The notes: generated from the sequence alone by a model not told the origin. 64,000 nt of DNA from Paucimonas lemoignei (GCF_004342585.1 NZ_SLZQ01000010.1:1-64000); one strand, 5' to 3'. Shown: positions 40,777 through 50,010, counted from the first letter of the stretch. A program made the numbers and translations.

Positions 40777-42426
40777 ATGGCTAACACTCTGGTAGGTGTG
40801 TATGACAGGTTCAGCGAGGCTCGCGGAGCTTACGATGAACTACTTTCCTGCGGGTTCGACCGCGGCGATCTGCAGCTTTCCCCATCGGATGAATCATCGG
40901 ATTCACGCCAGTCGACGTTGAGTTCGGCCGGCACGACGAGCACGCCAGGCGAGGATAGCAGCGATCAATCGTTCGGCGCCGGTATCCGCCACTTTTTTCA
41001 TAATCTGTTCAGCGGCAACGATGAATACCAGGAACATGCGGATGTCTATGCCGAAGCCGTGCGCCGCGGCCATTACCTGGTAACGGTCCATACCGATAGC
41101 GACGAGGAGCGAGTCCAGGCGACGCAGGTCATGAACAAGTTCAGTCCCATCGATATCGACGAGCGCGCCGCCGGATGGCGCAGCCGTGGCTGGTCGCGCT
41201 ACGATGAAACGGCGCCGGCGCTGAACGATTCCGAGATCGAGGATGAACGCCGCCATTATTCCACCTCGCCGTCGATGGGCGCAGCCGCAGCAGGCGCCGC
41301 CAGCATGGGGGCGGCCACGAATGCCTCCGACGCTACCATCGCCGATACTTCGCGCGCCGATGAAACTGTCTCCGCCAATCCGACCTACAGTGTGCGGGAT
41401 ACCACGCCGAGCACGGATAACGAGACGTACAGGGCGACAACGGATAGTGATGCCACCACCACGTCGGCCGGTATGACCGCGGCCGGCAGCACCGGCAGCA
41501 TGGCGGGTAGCGACACCACGACCGATTACGGTACCGCCCGCGCCGATACCATGCCATCGGAAACGCTTCACACCGATGACATGATGGAAGATGATCGCAC
41601 TCGCGCCGACTTCTCGACGCCGATGACTTCCAGTGCATCAGATACCACGACCACTACCGGTGCCAACTTTGCGTCGACGTCGTCAGACATGCCAGACAGG
41701 ACAGTCAGCGAGCCGGCGGCGACACGCTTGTCCGATGCCGACACCACCCTGTCGCAACGTCATATGACCGCTGCCGGCACGTCGCCGGACTCCCGCACCA
41801 TTCCCGTCATTCAGGAAGAGCTCCAGGTCGGCAAACGGGAAGTGCAACGTGGCGGCGTGCGTGTCTATCAGCGCGTCAAGGAAACGCCGGTCGATCAATC
41901 TGTCCGCCTGCATGAAGAGCATGTGCATGTCGAACGCCATTCCGTCGACCGGCCGGCCAGCGAAGCCGATTTGAGCGGGCTGAAGGAATCTTCCTTCGAA
42001 TTGCGTGAAACCGCGGAAGAAGCCGTGATCGGCAAAACCGCTCGCATCGTCGAGGAAGTCGTGGTCAGCAAGGAAGCTAGTGACCGCACCCAGGAAATCC
42101 ATGACAAGGTCCGGCGTACCGACGTGGAAGTGGAACAGTTGAGCGGGACCGACCGGGATACTTCCGGCAGGAATTTCCTCAACGACGATGAGTTTCGCCA
42201 ACACTTCAGTTCCGCCTATACCGATACCTCGGACAGGTTTGAAGATTATGAACCGGCCTATCGCTATGGTTCCACGGTGGCGGCAGACGAACGCTTCCGC
42301 GGCCATAACTGGGATGAATCCGAGGAAGACGTGCATGCGGACTGGGAGTCCCGTTACGGCGCGGCGACGCCTTGGGAAAAAGCCAAGAATGCCGTGCGCT
42401 ATGGCTGGGAAAAGGCAACGCGCTAG
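40777..42426 (+). CDS. General stress protein with YflT-like N-domain and C-terminal DUF2382
   Basis: A 549-residue protein with three parts. Residues about 3-110 resemble the general stress YflT/GSP17M domain (VGVYDRFSEARGAYDELLSCGFDRGDLQLSP, followed by VYAEAVRRGHYLVTVHTDSDEERVQA). Residues about 150-340 are low complexity, rich in Ala, Thr, Ser and Asp. Residues about 341-455 form a DUF2382 domain (IPVIQEELQVGKREVQRGGVRVYQRVKETPVDQSVRLHEEHVHVERH), sharing IPVIQEELQV with the upstream gene. The acidic tail with GHNWDESEEDVHADWE is hydrophilic. An AGGAG site lies 7 bases before the ATG. Confidence 0.85.
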   Translation: MANTLVGVYDRFSEARGAYDELLSCGFDRGDLQLSPSDESSDSRQSTLSSAGTTSTPGEDSSDQSFGAGIRHFFHNLFSGNDEYQEHADVYAEAVRRGHYLVTVHTDSDEERVQATQVMNKFSPIDIDERAAGWRSRGWSRYDETAPALNDSEIEDERRHYSTSPSMGAAAAGAASMGAATNASDATIADTSRADETVSANPTYSVRDTTPSTDNETYRATTDSDATTTSAGMTAAGSTGSMAGSDTTTDYGTARADTMPSETLHTDDMMEDDRTRADFSTPMTSSASDTTTTTGANFASTSSDMPDRTVSEPAATRLSDADTTLSQRHMTAAGTSPDSRTIPVIQEELQVGKREVQRGGVRVYQRVKETPVDQSVRLHEEHVHVERHSVDRPASEADLSGLKESSFELRETAEEAVIGKTARIVEEVVVSKEASDRTQEIHDKVRRTDVEVEQLSGTDRDTSGRNFLNDDEFRQHFSSAYTDTSDRFEDYEPAYRYGSTVAADERFRGHNWDESEEDVHADWESRYGAATPWEKAKNAVRYGWEKATR

Positions 42427-42462
42427 ACTGCCTCGCAATAAGTCAGCGCATACGTGATCGTG

Positions 42463-42498
42463 AACGAGGCAATCCGCTCCCCGGATTGCCTCGTTTTT
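42463..42498 (+). terminator. Intrinsic terminator after the DUF2382 genes
   Basis: A 14-bp stem (42463-42476 with 42482-42495) with a five-base loop and a run of T to 42498. It follows the large stress gene by 37 bases and could also end transcription of the minus-strand gene at 42548. Confidence 0.92.
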
Positions 42499-42547
42499 CA
42501 TGCTTGCATGTCAGGTAGCGCAATTACCAAGAAAAGTCTGCCGCGAC

Positions 42548-43030
42548 TCAGCTTGGCAGCCGGTCAAGCCTGCCTTCCGCAGCCAGCTGGCGAATCGTGC
42601 TGATGGTATCGAGATCCGCTTCATAATATGCCGAGCGGCGAAATTCATTATAAAAATCATCCATCGTCCCTGCGGTTTCAGGCGAGCCTTCTTCATAATC
42701 GAAGCGGACGAAAAAGGCATCCGGCTGCGGTTCTTCGATCCGCATGGTCATGCGCGAAGCGGCAATTTCGCCTTGTGCCGGCACTTCGTACAAGACTTCC
42801 TGTTGCGGCGTAAACGTGACGTGATCGCGAATGATCACGGTGCCGTAACGTAGTTCACGCGTCAGGCCCGTGGCGGTTTTTTCCAGGATGGTGCACTGAT
42901 CGAGGTGAGCCATGAAGAGATTCGGCGCTTCCGCACGCAACACGAGCCCGTGCCAGAGTTGTTCACGTGTCAAAAAATCAGCCAAGGGATTCAACCGATC
43001 GTTAATTTCAATAAGGTGGTGGAATTTCAT
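42548..43030 (-). CDS. SRPBCC-family protein (DUF1857-like)
   Basis: A 160-residue protein starting MKFHHLIEINDRLNPLADFLTREQLWHGLVLRAEAP, characteristic of DUF1857 START-like proteins, which form a helix-grip pocket for a small hydrophobic ligand. The middle has TGLTRELRYGTVIIRDHVTFTPQQEVLYEVPAQG. The ligand and role are unknown. It is a single-gene unit ending next to the shared terminator at 42463-42498. Confidence 0.82.
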   Translation of the reverse strand: MKFHHLIEINDRLNPLADFLTREQLWHGLVLRAEAPNLFMAHLDQCTILEKTATGLTRELRYGTVIIRDHVTFTPQQEVLYEVPAQGEIAASRMTMRIEEPQPDAFFVRFDYEEGSPETAGTMDDFYNEFRRSAYYEADLDTISTIRQLAAEGRLDRLPS

Positions 43031-43300
43031 CAGACAAGCAGAAGCTAAATTAAAAAAGAATGGACACTCAGGAACGTGAGCTTAACAGGCAAGGCTGAAC
43101 AAGCGATAGCTGAAGAAAACAGCATAGCAAATCAGCCAGTCGGCGTACCCTGGGGCTGGAAATAAGTAGTTGCTTCATGGAACTTGTTGGCAACTGGAAA
43201 TGTCAATGTTTCAGGCACGCAGCCGTCGGCGCGTCCCAGAAAAACTTACGCCTGCCGTCCTGGCGGGCGTCATCAGCCAAAATTGTCCAGGGAGACTCAA

Positions 43301-44050
43301 TTGAGACGTAATACTTGTGCTCTAGCACTGCTAGGAGCATTGTGCGCAACGACTGCCGGCCAAGCCTACGCTTGGAGCTTTGCGGATTTTTCCCGCTTGT
43401 TTAACCGGAACTGGTCGACCACCACGACGAAGGCCAGCACCACGACGACAAAAGCCAGTACGACCACCACGAAAGCCAGTAGCACAACGACGAGGGCAAG
43501 CACGACCACCACCAGGCTGGCCACCACCACGACTTCGTCAAGTCTGGCCACCACGACAACGCTGGCATCCACCTCGACCACGACTCTCGCACCGAGTGCG
43601 GGCTTGCCCGCCGCGCAGACATGCGGCCTCGCCAATTTCCAGCAAGAGCTGATCAACCGTATCAACCAAATCCGTGCCACCGCACGCGCCTGCGGTTCGC
43701 TCACCTATGCCGCCGCGCCGCCGCTGAAATGGAACGACAAGTTGTCCAATGCCGCGGCAGGGCACTCGGCTGATATGGCTGCCAAGAACTACTTCTCGCA
43801 CACCAGCCTGGATGGCCGCACATTCAGCCAGCGCATGACCAATGCCGGTTACAACTGGCGCGCGGCCGGCGAAAACATTGCCGCCGGCCAGACCACGGTC
43901 GATCAGGTCATGACGGCATGGGTGAATAGCCCGGGCCACTGCGCCAATCTGATGAACCAGAATTTTACGGAAGTCGGCGTGGCGTGCGTGCGCAACGATG
44001 CGTCTAGCTATCGATATTACTGGACGATGGACCTGGCTCAGCCGAGGTGA
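43301..44050 (+). CDS. Exported CAP-domain protein with threonine-rich repeat linker
   Basis: A 249-residue protein from TTG 43301, chosen because a GGGAGA ribosome binding site lies just before it and it gives a clear signal peptide (cut probably after AYA, residue 24). Residues 39-97 are a mucin-like linker of eight Thr-rich units, the first three exactly STTTTKA. The CAP/SCP-PR1 domain follows (about 110-249): CGLANFQQELINRINQIRA, NAAAGHSADMAAKNYFSHTSLDG, GENIAAGQTT, VMTAWVNSPGHCANLMNQNFTEVGVA, with the CAP His-Glu residues visible. CAP proteins are secreted or surface-located, with roles from lipid binding to virulence. The 3' end overlaps the convergent WG-repeat gene by 13 bases. Confidence 0.85.
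   Translation: MRRNTCALALLGALCATTAGQAYAWSFADFSRLFNRNWSTTTTKASTTTTKASTTTTKASSTTTRASTTTTRLATTTTSSSLATTTTLASTSTTTLAPSAGLPAAQTCGLANFQQELINRINQIRATARACGSLTYAAAPPLKWNDKLSNAAAGHSADMAAKNYFSHTSLDGRTFSQRMTNAGYNWRAAGENIAAGQTTVDQVMTAWVNSPGHCANLMNQNFTEVGVACVRNDASSYRYYWTMDLAQPR
43415..43591 (+). repeat. Tandem 21-bp repeats encoding the Thr-rich linker
   Basis: Four to five units of 21 bp encode STTTTKA-like heptads, followed by three less regular units. Codons vary among ACC, ACG and ACA between units, so the array is selected at the protein level and not very recent at the DNA level. Confidence 0.8.
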
Positions 44051-45975
44051 TGAAGGGTTTGGCTGCGTGCAGCCAGCGCCACCTGCAGGTCAGGAATTTC
44101 GCGGTAAATGAAAGGGATGACGACGTTGCCGTAAAGGGTGATACAGCCCCAGAGGCCGAACTCATCCCGCGCCGTGATCAAACCCTGCTGCGGATATGAC
44201 AGCCTGTCATAGCGTGGCGGGATGATTTCCCGCCCGCTGCAATCGATGAGGCCATAGCGGATCGAGCCATCGACGCGCCGCCCGACACGGGCGACGCCAC
44301 GCTTGAATGGACCGGCTTCCTGGTAATAATCAGAAGTAATCGCTATGCCGCAGACATCGATATATTCCCAGCCGTTTTCCGTGCGCACCGATGCCAGGCC
44401 TTCGCTGAACGGCTTGGCTTCCAAAAATCGCGGGGTGATTGCCCACTCGCCTTTACGGTCAATGTAGCCATACTTGCGCGCGAATTCCTGTTGCACTTGC
44501 GTGCGCTGGTTCTCGTTCCCCACGGGCGCCTTCCGCAGCAATTTCCGGGCAATCCGGCGCCATTCTTTACGCGGCTCAGATATATCCCGGGCACTTGCCG
44601 CAGCAAGCCCGTGCCGGAATTCGCCGGCATAGTCGAAACGTGGGCTAATGACCCAGTCCCCGCGCCGGTCGATATACCCGTACAGTTGCGGGTCGGCAGG
44701 GTCGGTGACAGCCGCCAGCCCTTCTGAAAAGCTTTCGGCGGCAGCGAAGCGGAAGTCGACGAGTACCTGGCCATGCTGGCTGATATAGCCATGACGAAAT
44801 TCCTTGCCATGTGGTGTACTGGCACAAAGCATGCCCTCGTCATGGCCGCCATAGGTAATCGAGGCAAAGCCGTGCGGAGTGCATGACTGGCCAAGCACAT
44901 CCACCAACACTTTGGAGGCGGCCGCTCCCGCGTCTCCGGTTGTGTCGCCAGCCAGGCGCAAGCTTTCGCCCTTGTTTTTCCTGGCAATAAACGCCGCTCT
45001 GTCGCGGAGAAACGCTTGTTTGACCAAAGAAAGCGGCCGGGCAGAAAAGCCGACCAGCAACTGGCCGGATAGCGATAAATAAGCATGTCGGCCATCGAGC
45101 GTGGCGCGTAATGCGCCATTGCCGCTGTCATGCCTGAGCATGGTATAGCGTGGCGCAATCACTTTCTGGCCATTGCGGTCGAGCGCGCCCCACAGCCCGC
45201 CGCTTTTCACGAGCAACAAGCCTTGGCAGCAATCGAGTGCTTCCTCGTATTGGATCGGCGTGATGACGTTGCCGCCAGCATCGACATAGCCATATTTGCC
45301 GCGCAGCATAACGACCGCCAAGCCTTCGCGCAATGGCGCAATTTTATGGAAAGCGGCTGGAATCAGGATTTCCCCGGCACTATTCATCAAGCCGCATAAA
45401 GGGGGATTGCTGCGGGTGCGGAAATTGATCGTATCTTCACGCCCGGTCAGGCCCTCAAAGTCTTCCCATAACACGATCCTGTCGCCGGATTGATCGATGT
45501 AGGCAGGAAGCGGTGGCGTATGACGCGCGTTGGCTGGCGTGACGGTGACTACGGCTACGCCGGCAGGCAACTGGCCTGATTGCTGTAGCGCTTGTTTGAT
45601 CCGTTTTACTAGATGACTTACGACACTGCGGTGAAAGCTATCGCGTGCATCGCGGATCGCTAAGGCCCCAAGCGGCCAGTTCGCAACTTTATATTTGTAA
45701 AAGGGTTGCTCGCCCGGTTGGTTGCGCAGATGTTCGCGCGTGATCTCCTCAATCAGGTTTTCAGCTTCGTCTTGTTCGAAGAATACTCCGTGCACTTGAT
45801 CCGGAGTGCCGAGCTTATCGTGGGTATAGGCGATATACAAGGACCGCCAAGTCCAGCGGGAATCATTGAAAACCGTTTCCCAAGTGTTACCCAATAATAA
45901 GGCAATGCCCAGATCAAGCAAGACTTCGTGCGCAGTAGCAGCTACGCTGGCGCTTACCGACGCTAACTTTTCCAT
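44038..45975 (-). CDS. WG-repeat (WG beta-propeller-like) protein
   Basis: A 645-residue protein. From about residue 215 to the end it contains a run of WG repeats, each of the type GKYGYVDAGGNVITPIQYEEA, LWGALDRNGQKVIAPRYTM, YGYIDRKGEWAITPRFLEAKPFSEGLASVR, with at least seven visible. The first 200 residues hold a different domain with no family I recognise, including a hydrophobic N-terminal stretch. WG-repeat proteins form beta structures used for ligand or protein binding. Upstream is a divergent gene and a 16-bp palindrome at 46007-46022. The stop overlaps the end of the CAP gene. Confidence 0.82.
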   Translation of the reverse strand: MEKLASVSASVAATAHEVLLDLGIALLLGNTWETVFNDSRWTWRSLYIAYTHDKLGTPDQVHGVFFEQDEAENLIEEITREHLRNQPGEQPFYKYKVANWPLGALAIRDARDSFHRSVVSHLVKRIKQALQQSGQLPAGVAVVTVTPANARHTPPLPAYIDQSGDRIVLWEDFEGLTGREDTINFRTRSNPPLCGLMNSAGEILIPAAFHKIAPLREGLAVVMLRGKYGYVDAGGNVITPIQYEEALDCCQGLLLVKSGGLWGALDRNGQKVIAPRYTMLRHDSGNGALRATLDGRHAYLSLSGQLLVGFSARPLSLVKQAFLRDRAAFIARKNKGESLRLAGDTTGDAGAAASKVLVDVLGQSCTPHGFASITYGGHDEGMLCASTPHGKEFRHGYISQHGQVLVDFRFAAAESFSEGLAAVTDPADPQLYGYIDRRGDWVISPRFDYAGEFRHGLAAASARDISEPRKEWRRIARKLLRKAPVGNENQRTQVQQEFARKYGYIDRKGEWAITPRFLEAKPFSEGLASVRTENGWEYIDVCGIAITSDYYQEAGPFKRGVARVGRRVDGSIRYGLIDCSGREIIPPRYDRLSYPQQGLITARDEFGLWGCITLYGNVVIPFIYREIPDLQVALAARSQTLHHLG

Positions 45976-46006
45976 AGGGTGATCATGTAAATTTTTTTAC
46001 GTTTTC

Positions 46007-46022
46007 TCCCATATTTATGGGA
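46007..46022. promoter_or_regulatory. 16-bp palindrome, copy 1
   Basis: TCCCATATTTATGGGA is a perfect inverted repeat 32 bp upstream of the WG-repeat start, a position suitable for an operator. A one-mismatch copy lies at 50011-50026. No known repressor site is matched. Confidence 0.4.
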
Positions 46023-46198
46023 TGTGCACCAGCGTGGTGCGCATTAAGATTTGTACCAGGCAGTTTTTCCTTTTCGCATAGTAATCAGCAATGCCTGCTG
46101 AAGCTCTGCAGAGAATCAAGTCATTGATTGAAACTTCCGCAACGTTGTTTTCTACCCATGACCATTTGCGGAATAGGGACATACTTCTTGGGCATAAC

Positions 46199-46645
46199 AT
46201 GACAGCAATTGAATTTTCCAAATCCGTCAAATCCACTTTGGCGCACCGTGCAGCCTATGTCTGTGCCAATCCGGATTGTCGTTGCCTGACATTGAGCCTG
46301 GTTGGCGATGACGCCGAACGAGTGAGCTATCGCGGACGCGCCGTGGCGATCTGCGGTCCCGAAGGCGGACCGCGCTACCTTGCCGGCATGAGCAGCAATC
46401 AGCGCAAGGCGATCGATAACGCCATCTTCTTGTGCAGTAAATGCGCCGAGCTCACCAGCAGAAACAAGGGTGCGCATTATCCGGCTGAGCTGTTGCGTGA
46501 ATGGAAGGAGCAACACAAGCGCTGGGTCCGTGCCAATCTGAACCTGCGGCAGGAAGAGCCGGCTCCGCTGCGCCTGGTGCGCGCCGCCGCCTTGCGCATC
46601 GACGGTCCGGCAACGGCTTCGGTCCGCATCAAGCAGCGCGGATGA
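46199..46645 (+). CDS. HNH-fold-like protein with altered active site
   Basis: A 148-residue protein from ATG 46199. It has two CxnC-type pairs (CANPDC at 22-27, CSKC at 79-82) and the HNH-type core GGPRYLAGMSSNQRKAIDNAIFLC with the Asn at 74, then YPAELLREWKEQHKRW. The usual AHI metal/catalytic His region before GGPRY is replaced by AVAICGPE, so nuclease activity is doubtful. It may be a regulatory or binding protein derived from an HNH nuclease. A bidirectional terminator follows. The upstream frame to 46091 lacks support. Confidence 0.65.
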   Translation: MTAIEFSKSVKSTLAHRAAYVCANPDCRCLTLSLVGDDAERVSYRGRAVAICGPEGGPRYLAGMSSNQRKAIDNAIFLCSKCAELTSRNKGAHYPAELLREWKEQHKRWVRANLNLRQEEPAPLRLVRAAALRIDGPATASVRIKQRG

Positions 46646-46669
46646 GTTCTCCGTTTCCAAGATGAACAG

Positions 46670-46691
46670 GCCGGCCAATGCCGGCTTTTTT
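46670..46691 (+). terminator. Intrinsic terminator after the HNH-like gene
   Basis: A GCCGGC-CAAT-GCCGGC hairpin followed by six T, 25 bases after the stop. Confidence 0.88.
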
Positions 46692-46783
46692 GTTGAGCTG
46701 GGGAACTTGAATAATGTTCAGGAATTTGGTTTGATAACCAGCCGCCAATATTGACGGCACAACAACAATTCAAGGAGATTCGC

Positions 46784-47203
46784 ATGCAAAAGACGACAAA
46801 AACTTTGCTCAGGACGTGCATCACTCTTTCTACCGGTATCCTGCTCGGTGCTTTCGGCATGGGCGCACTGTATGCGCAGCAAAGCGGCATCAAGCGCACC
46901 GTGTTGCTGAAGCATGAATTGTCGGTGCAGGGGCGCGATGCGGTCATGGGGCATGCGGAAATCGTCTCCGGCCTTGAAACCGGCAAGCATACGCATCCGG
47001 GCGAGGAAATGGGTTACGTTCTCGAAGGCGAGCTGGTGCTGGAAGCCGATGGCAAACCGGCCAGGACATTAAAACCCGGCGACACCTATTTCATCGAAGC
47101 CGGGCAGACCCACAATGCCAAGGCCAGCGGCACCTCGCCCGTCAAGGTGCTGGCCGTATATATCGTCGAAAAGGACAAGCCGTTCGCTGCCCCGGTCAAG
47201 TAA
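46784..47203 (+). CDS. Exported small cupin-domain protein
   Basis: A 139-residue protein from ATG 46784; CAAGGAGATTCGC upstream gives a strong ribosome binding site. The signal peptide (MQKTTKTLLRTCITLSTGILLGAFGMGALYAQQ) precedes one cupin domain with GKHTHPGEEMGYVLEGEL (metal ligands His, His and Glu), PGDTYFIEAGQTHNAKAS (last His). The metal site looks complete. Such periplasmic cupins often bind small molecules; the substrate is unknown. Confidence 0.85.
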   Translation: MQKTTKTLLRTCITLSTGILLGAFGMGALYAQQSGIKRTVLLKHELSVQGRDAVMGHAEIVSGLETGKHTHPGEEMGYVLEGELVLEADGKPARTLKPGDTYFIEAGQTHNAKASGTSPVKVLAVYIVEKDKPFAAPVK

Positions 47204-47232
47204 GCCCTGAAGGGATGCGGTAAAGTAGCGGC

Positions 47233-47823
47233 ATGGCCGCTTACGCCCGCATCCCGATTCACCGGGAAATCGAAGATTGCCGAATATGCGCCGATCACCT
47301 GCCGCATGGACCGCGGCCGGTAGTGCAGATGAGCGGCACGGCACGCCTCTTGATCATCGGTCAGGCGCCGGGCCGCAAGGTGCATGAAACCGGGATTCCC
47401 TGGAACGATGCCTCCGGCGCGCAATTGCGCACCTGGCTGGACATGTCGCCAGACGAGTTTTACGATGCCAGCCGGATTGCCATCATGCCGATGGGATTTT
47501 GCTATCCGGGCACCGGAAAAAGCGGCGATTTGCCGCCGCGTCGCGAATGCGCCCCAGCCTGGCATGCCCGCTTGCTGGCGCTCATGCCGCACATCCGCCT
47601 GACGCTGCTGATCGGCAGTTACGCGCAACGCCACTATCTATCCCTGTCCAAAAGGAGCACGCTGACGGAAACGGTGGCGCATTACGCCGAGTTTTTGCCG
47701 CAATATTTTCCATTGCCGCATCCGAGTCCGCGCAACCGGCTTTGGTTAACCCGCAATCCCTGGTTCGAGGAGCAGGTGGTGCCGGCGCTGCGCCAGCAAG
47801 TGCACGCTGCCCTTGCTGAATGA
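47233..47823 (+). CDS. Uracil-DNA glycosylase-family protein
   Basis: A 196-residue protein of the UDG superfamily (COG1573-like). The water-activating loop is LLIIGQAPGRKVHETGIPWNDASGAQLRTWLDM (about 39-71), and the DNA-intercalation motif HPSPRNRLW is near residue 161. The motif-I residues differ from classic family 1 UDG, so the true substrate (uracil in DNA or another lesion) is uncertain. It precedes the rep helicase gene by 114 bases. Confidence 0.85.
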   Translation: MAAYARIPIHREIEDCRICADHLPHGPRPVVQMSGTARLLIIGQAPGRKVHETGIPWNDASGAQLRTWLDMSPDEFYDASRIAIMPMGFCYPGTGKSGDLPPRRECAPAWHARLLALMPHIRLTLLIGSYAQRHYLSLSKRSTLTETVAHYAEFLPQYFPLPHPSPRNRLWLTRNPWFEEQVVPALRQQVHAALAE

Positions 47824-47937
47824 TGTCAGGAATGTATGCCTGACTGGCGACTTCGCGGTATTTAAAGCCGTGCGGCAACCGTGATGCCGCCTGTGCACTG
47901 CTACAATGTTGCGCTTGTCGTCCTTCCGGTTTTTCGC

Positions 47938-49986
47938 ATGTCACAATCCCCGACGTTTGGTATGAACGCGCCGCAGCGCGAAGCGGTCAACTACATGGAT
48001 GGCCCTTGCCTGGTGCTGGCTGGCGCCGGTTCCGGCAAGACCCGCGTGATCACGCAAAAGATCACGCGCCTGATCGAGGAATGCGGCTACGATCCGCGCA
48101 ACATCGCCGCGCTGACCTTTACCAACAAAGCCGCCACCGAAATGCAGGAACGCCTGGCGAAGATGTTGAAGGAGCCGCGCCAAGCCAAGCAATTGACCGT
48201 CTCGACGTTCCATTCGCTCGGCGTCAATATCCTGCGCCGTGAAGCCAAGGAACTGGGATTGAAGGATCGCTTTTCCATCATGGATAGCGATGACTGTTTT
48301 TCGCTGGTGCAGGATATGGCGTTCACGACCGACAAGCAGGAAGTGCGGCGCATCCAGACGGCGATCTCGCTGTGGAAAAATGGCTTGATCGACCCCGAGG
48401 TTGCCCTGAAAAGCGCGGTCACTGAAGAAGAGGCGCAGGCGGCGCGCATCTACCGCAGTTACGTCGCCACGCTGGCCGCTTACCAGGCGGTGGACTTCGA
48501 TGACCTGATTCGCCTGCCGGTGGAACTGTTCCGCAATAGCGAAGCCGTGCGCGACCGCTGGCAAAGGAAGCTGCGCTACCTGTTGGTGGATGAATACCAG
48601 GATACGAATACCTGCCAATATGAACTGGTGAAGCTGTTAGTGACAGGGATCGGCAAGAAACCCTTGTTTACCGCGGTGGGTGACGATGATCAGGCAATTT
48701 ATGCCTGGCGCGGCGCGACCATCGAAAACCTGAAAACCCTGCAGGTGGATTTTCCGGACCTGAAAATCATCAAGCTGGAGCAAAATTACCGCTCCACCAC
48801 GCGCATCCTGCAGGCAGCCAATGCGGTCATCGGCAACAATCCCAAGCTGTTCGAAAAGTCGCTTTGGTCGGAACATGGCTTGGGCGACCCGATCAAGGTC
48901 ATGGCGATGAACGATGACGAGCATGAAGCTGAGCAAGTGGCGATCATGCTGTCGGCGCATAAGTTCGAGCGGCGTGCCAAGTTTTCCGATTACGCGATTC
49001 TGTATCGTGGCAACCACCAGGCGCGCGTGATCGAGCAGGCGTTACGAAAAGAGCGCATTCCCTACACGATTTCCGGCGGCCAGAGTTTTTTCGACCGCGC
49101 CGAAATCAAGGATATCATCAGCTACCTGCGTTTGATCGCCAATGGCGATGACGATCCGGCCTTCATCCGCGCCGTCACCACGCCCAAGCGCGGCGTCGGC
49201 CAGTCGACGCTGGAAGCGTTGGGCGCGTTTGCCGGCCAGTGGCAATGTTCGCTGTTCGAGGCGGTCTTCAAGGGCGGTATCGAAGCCAAGCTGGCCGATC
49301 GCCAGCTGCACCCGCTGCGCGAATTCTGCAACTTCATCAACCAGGTCGAGGCACGCGCCTCCAAGCGCGGCGAGAATGCCGCCGAGCTGCTGGACGACAT
49401 GATGAAGGAGATTAATTACGAAGCTTACCTGTACGATAACTTCGACGATCGCGCGGCGCAGAGCAAGTGGCAAAACGTGCTCGACTTCACCGACTGGCTC
49501 AAGGACAAGGCCAAGGGCGGCAGGGATGGGACGGACGCGGAAAAGAGCCTGCTGGAACTGACGCAGATGGTTGCATTGATGAGCATGCTGGACGGCAAAG
49601 ATGAAGAACCGGATGCGGTGCGCATGTCGACACTGCATGCTTCCAAGGGCTTGGAATATCCCCATGTGTTCCTGGTGGGCGTGGAAGAGGGCATCCTGCC
49701 GCACAAGGGCGACCCCGATGCGCCGATCGACACGCTGGCGGCGCGCATCGAAGAAGAGCGCCGGCTGATGTACGTGGGCATTACGCGGGCGCAGCGCTCC
49801 TTGACGATCAGCTGGTGCAAGCGCAGAAAGCGTGCGCGCGAAACGGTCAGTTGCGACATGTCGCGCTTTATTGCCGAGATGCGCCTGGACGAGGGCGATG
49901 CCGTGCCGACGGAAGAGGAAGTGCTGACGCCGCAGGACCGGCTGGCGAATCTGAAGGCCTTGCTGCAGAAACCGAAGGCGGCATAG
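47938..49986 (+). CDS. rep: ATP-dependent DNA helicase Rep
   Basis: A 682-residue UvrD/Rep-type superfamily 1A helicase. Walker A is CLVLAGAGSGKTRVI (about residues 25-39), motif II is YLLVDEYQDTNTCQYEL, motif III TAVGDDDQAIYAWRGA, and motif VI VGITRAQRSLTIS. ATG 47938 gives the usual MSQSPTFGMNAPQREAV start; an open frame extends upstream to 47881. Rep moves along the leading strand to displace proteins ahead of the fork. Confidence 0.95.
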   Translation: MSQSPTFGMNAPQREAVNYMDGPCLVLAGAGSGKTRVITQKITRLIEECGYDPRNIAALTFTNKAATEMQERLAKMLKEPRQAKQLTVSTFHSLGVNILRREAKELGLKDRFSIMDSDDCFSLVQDMAFTTDKQEVRRIQTAISLWKNGLIDPEVALKSAVTEEEAQAARIYRSYVATLAAYQAVDFDDLIRLPVELFRNSEAVRDRWQRKLRYLLVDEYQDTNTCQYELVKLLVTGIGKKPLFTAVGDDDQAIYAWRGATIENLKTLQVDFPDLKIIKLEQNYRSTTRILQAANAVIGNNPKLFEKSLWSEHGLGDPIKVMAMNDDEHEAEQVAIMLSAHKFERRAKFSDYAILYRGNHQARVIEQALRKERIPYTISGGQSFFDRAEIKDIISYLRLIANGDDDPAFIRAVTTPKRGVGQSTLEALGAFAGQWQCSLFEAVFKGGIEAKLADRQLHPLREFCNFINQVEARASKRGENAAELLDDMMKEINYEAYLYDNFDDRAAQSKWQNVLDFTDWLKDKAKGGRDGTDAEKSLLELTQMVALMSMLDGKDEEPDAVRMSTLHASKGLEYPHVFLVGVEEGILPHKGDPDAPIDTLAARIEEERRLMYVGITRAQRSLTISWCKRRKRARETVSCDMSRFIAEMRLDEGDAVPTEEEVLTPQDRLANLKALLQKPKAA

Positions 49987-50010
49987 CCTTCATCGCTTTT
50001 TCCTTCCGCT

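Noticed and set aside
43415-43591. Repeat array that could suggest a CRISPR or minisatellite
   Set aside because: Units are 21 bp, in frame, without spacers, and encode Thr-rich heptads of a secreted protein linker.
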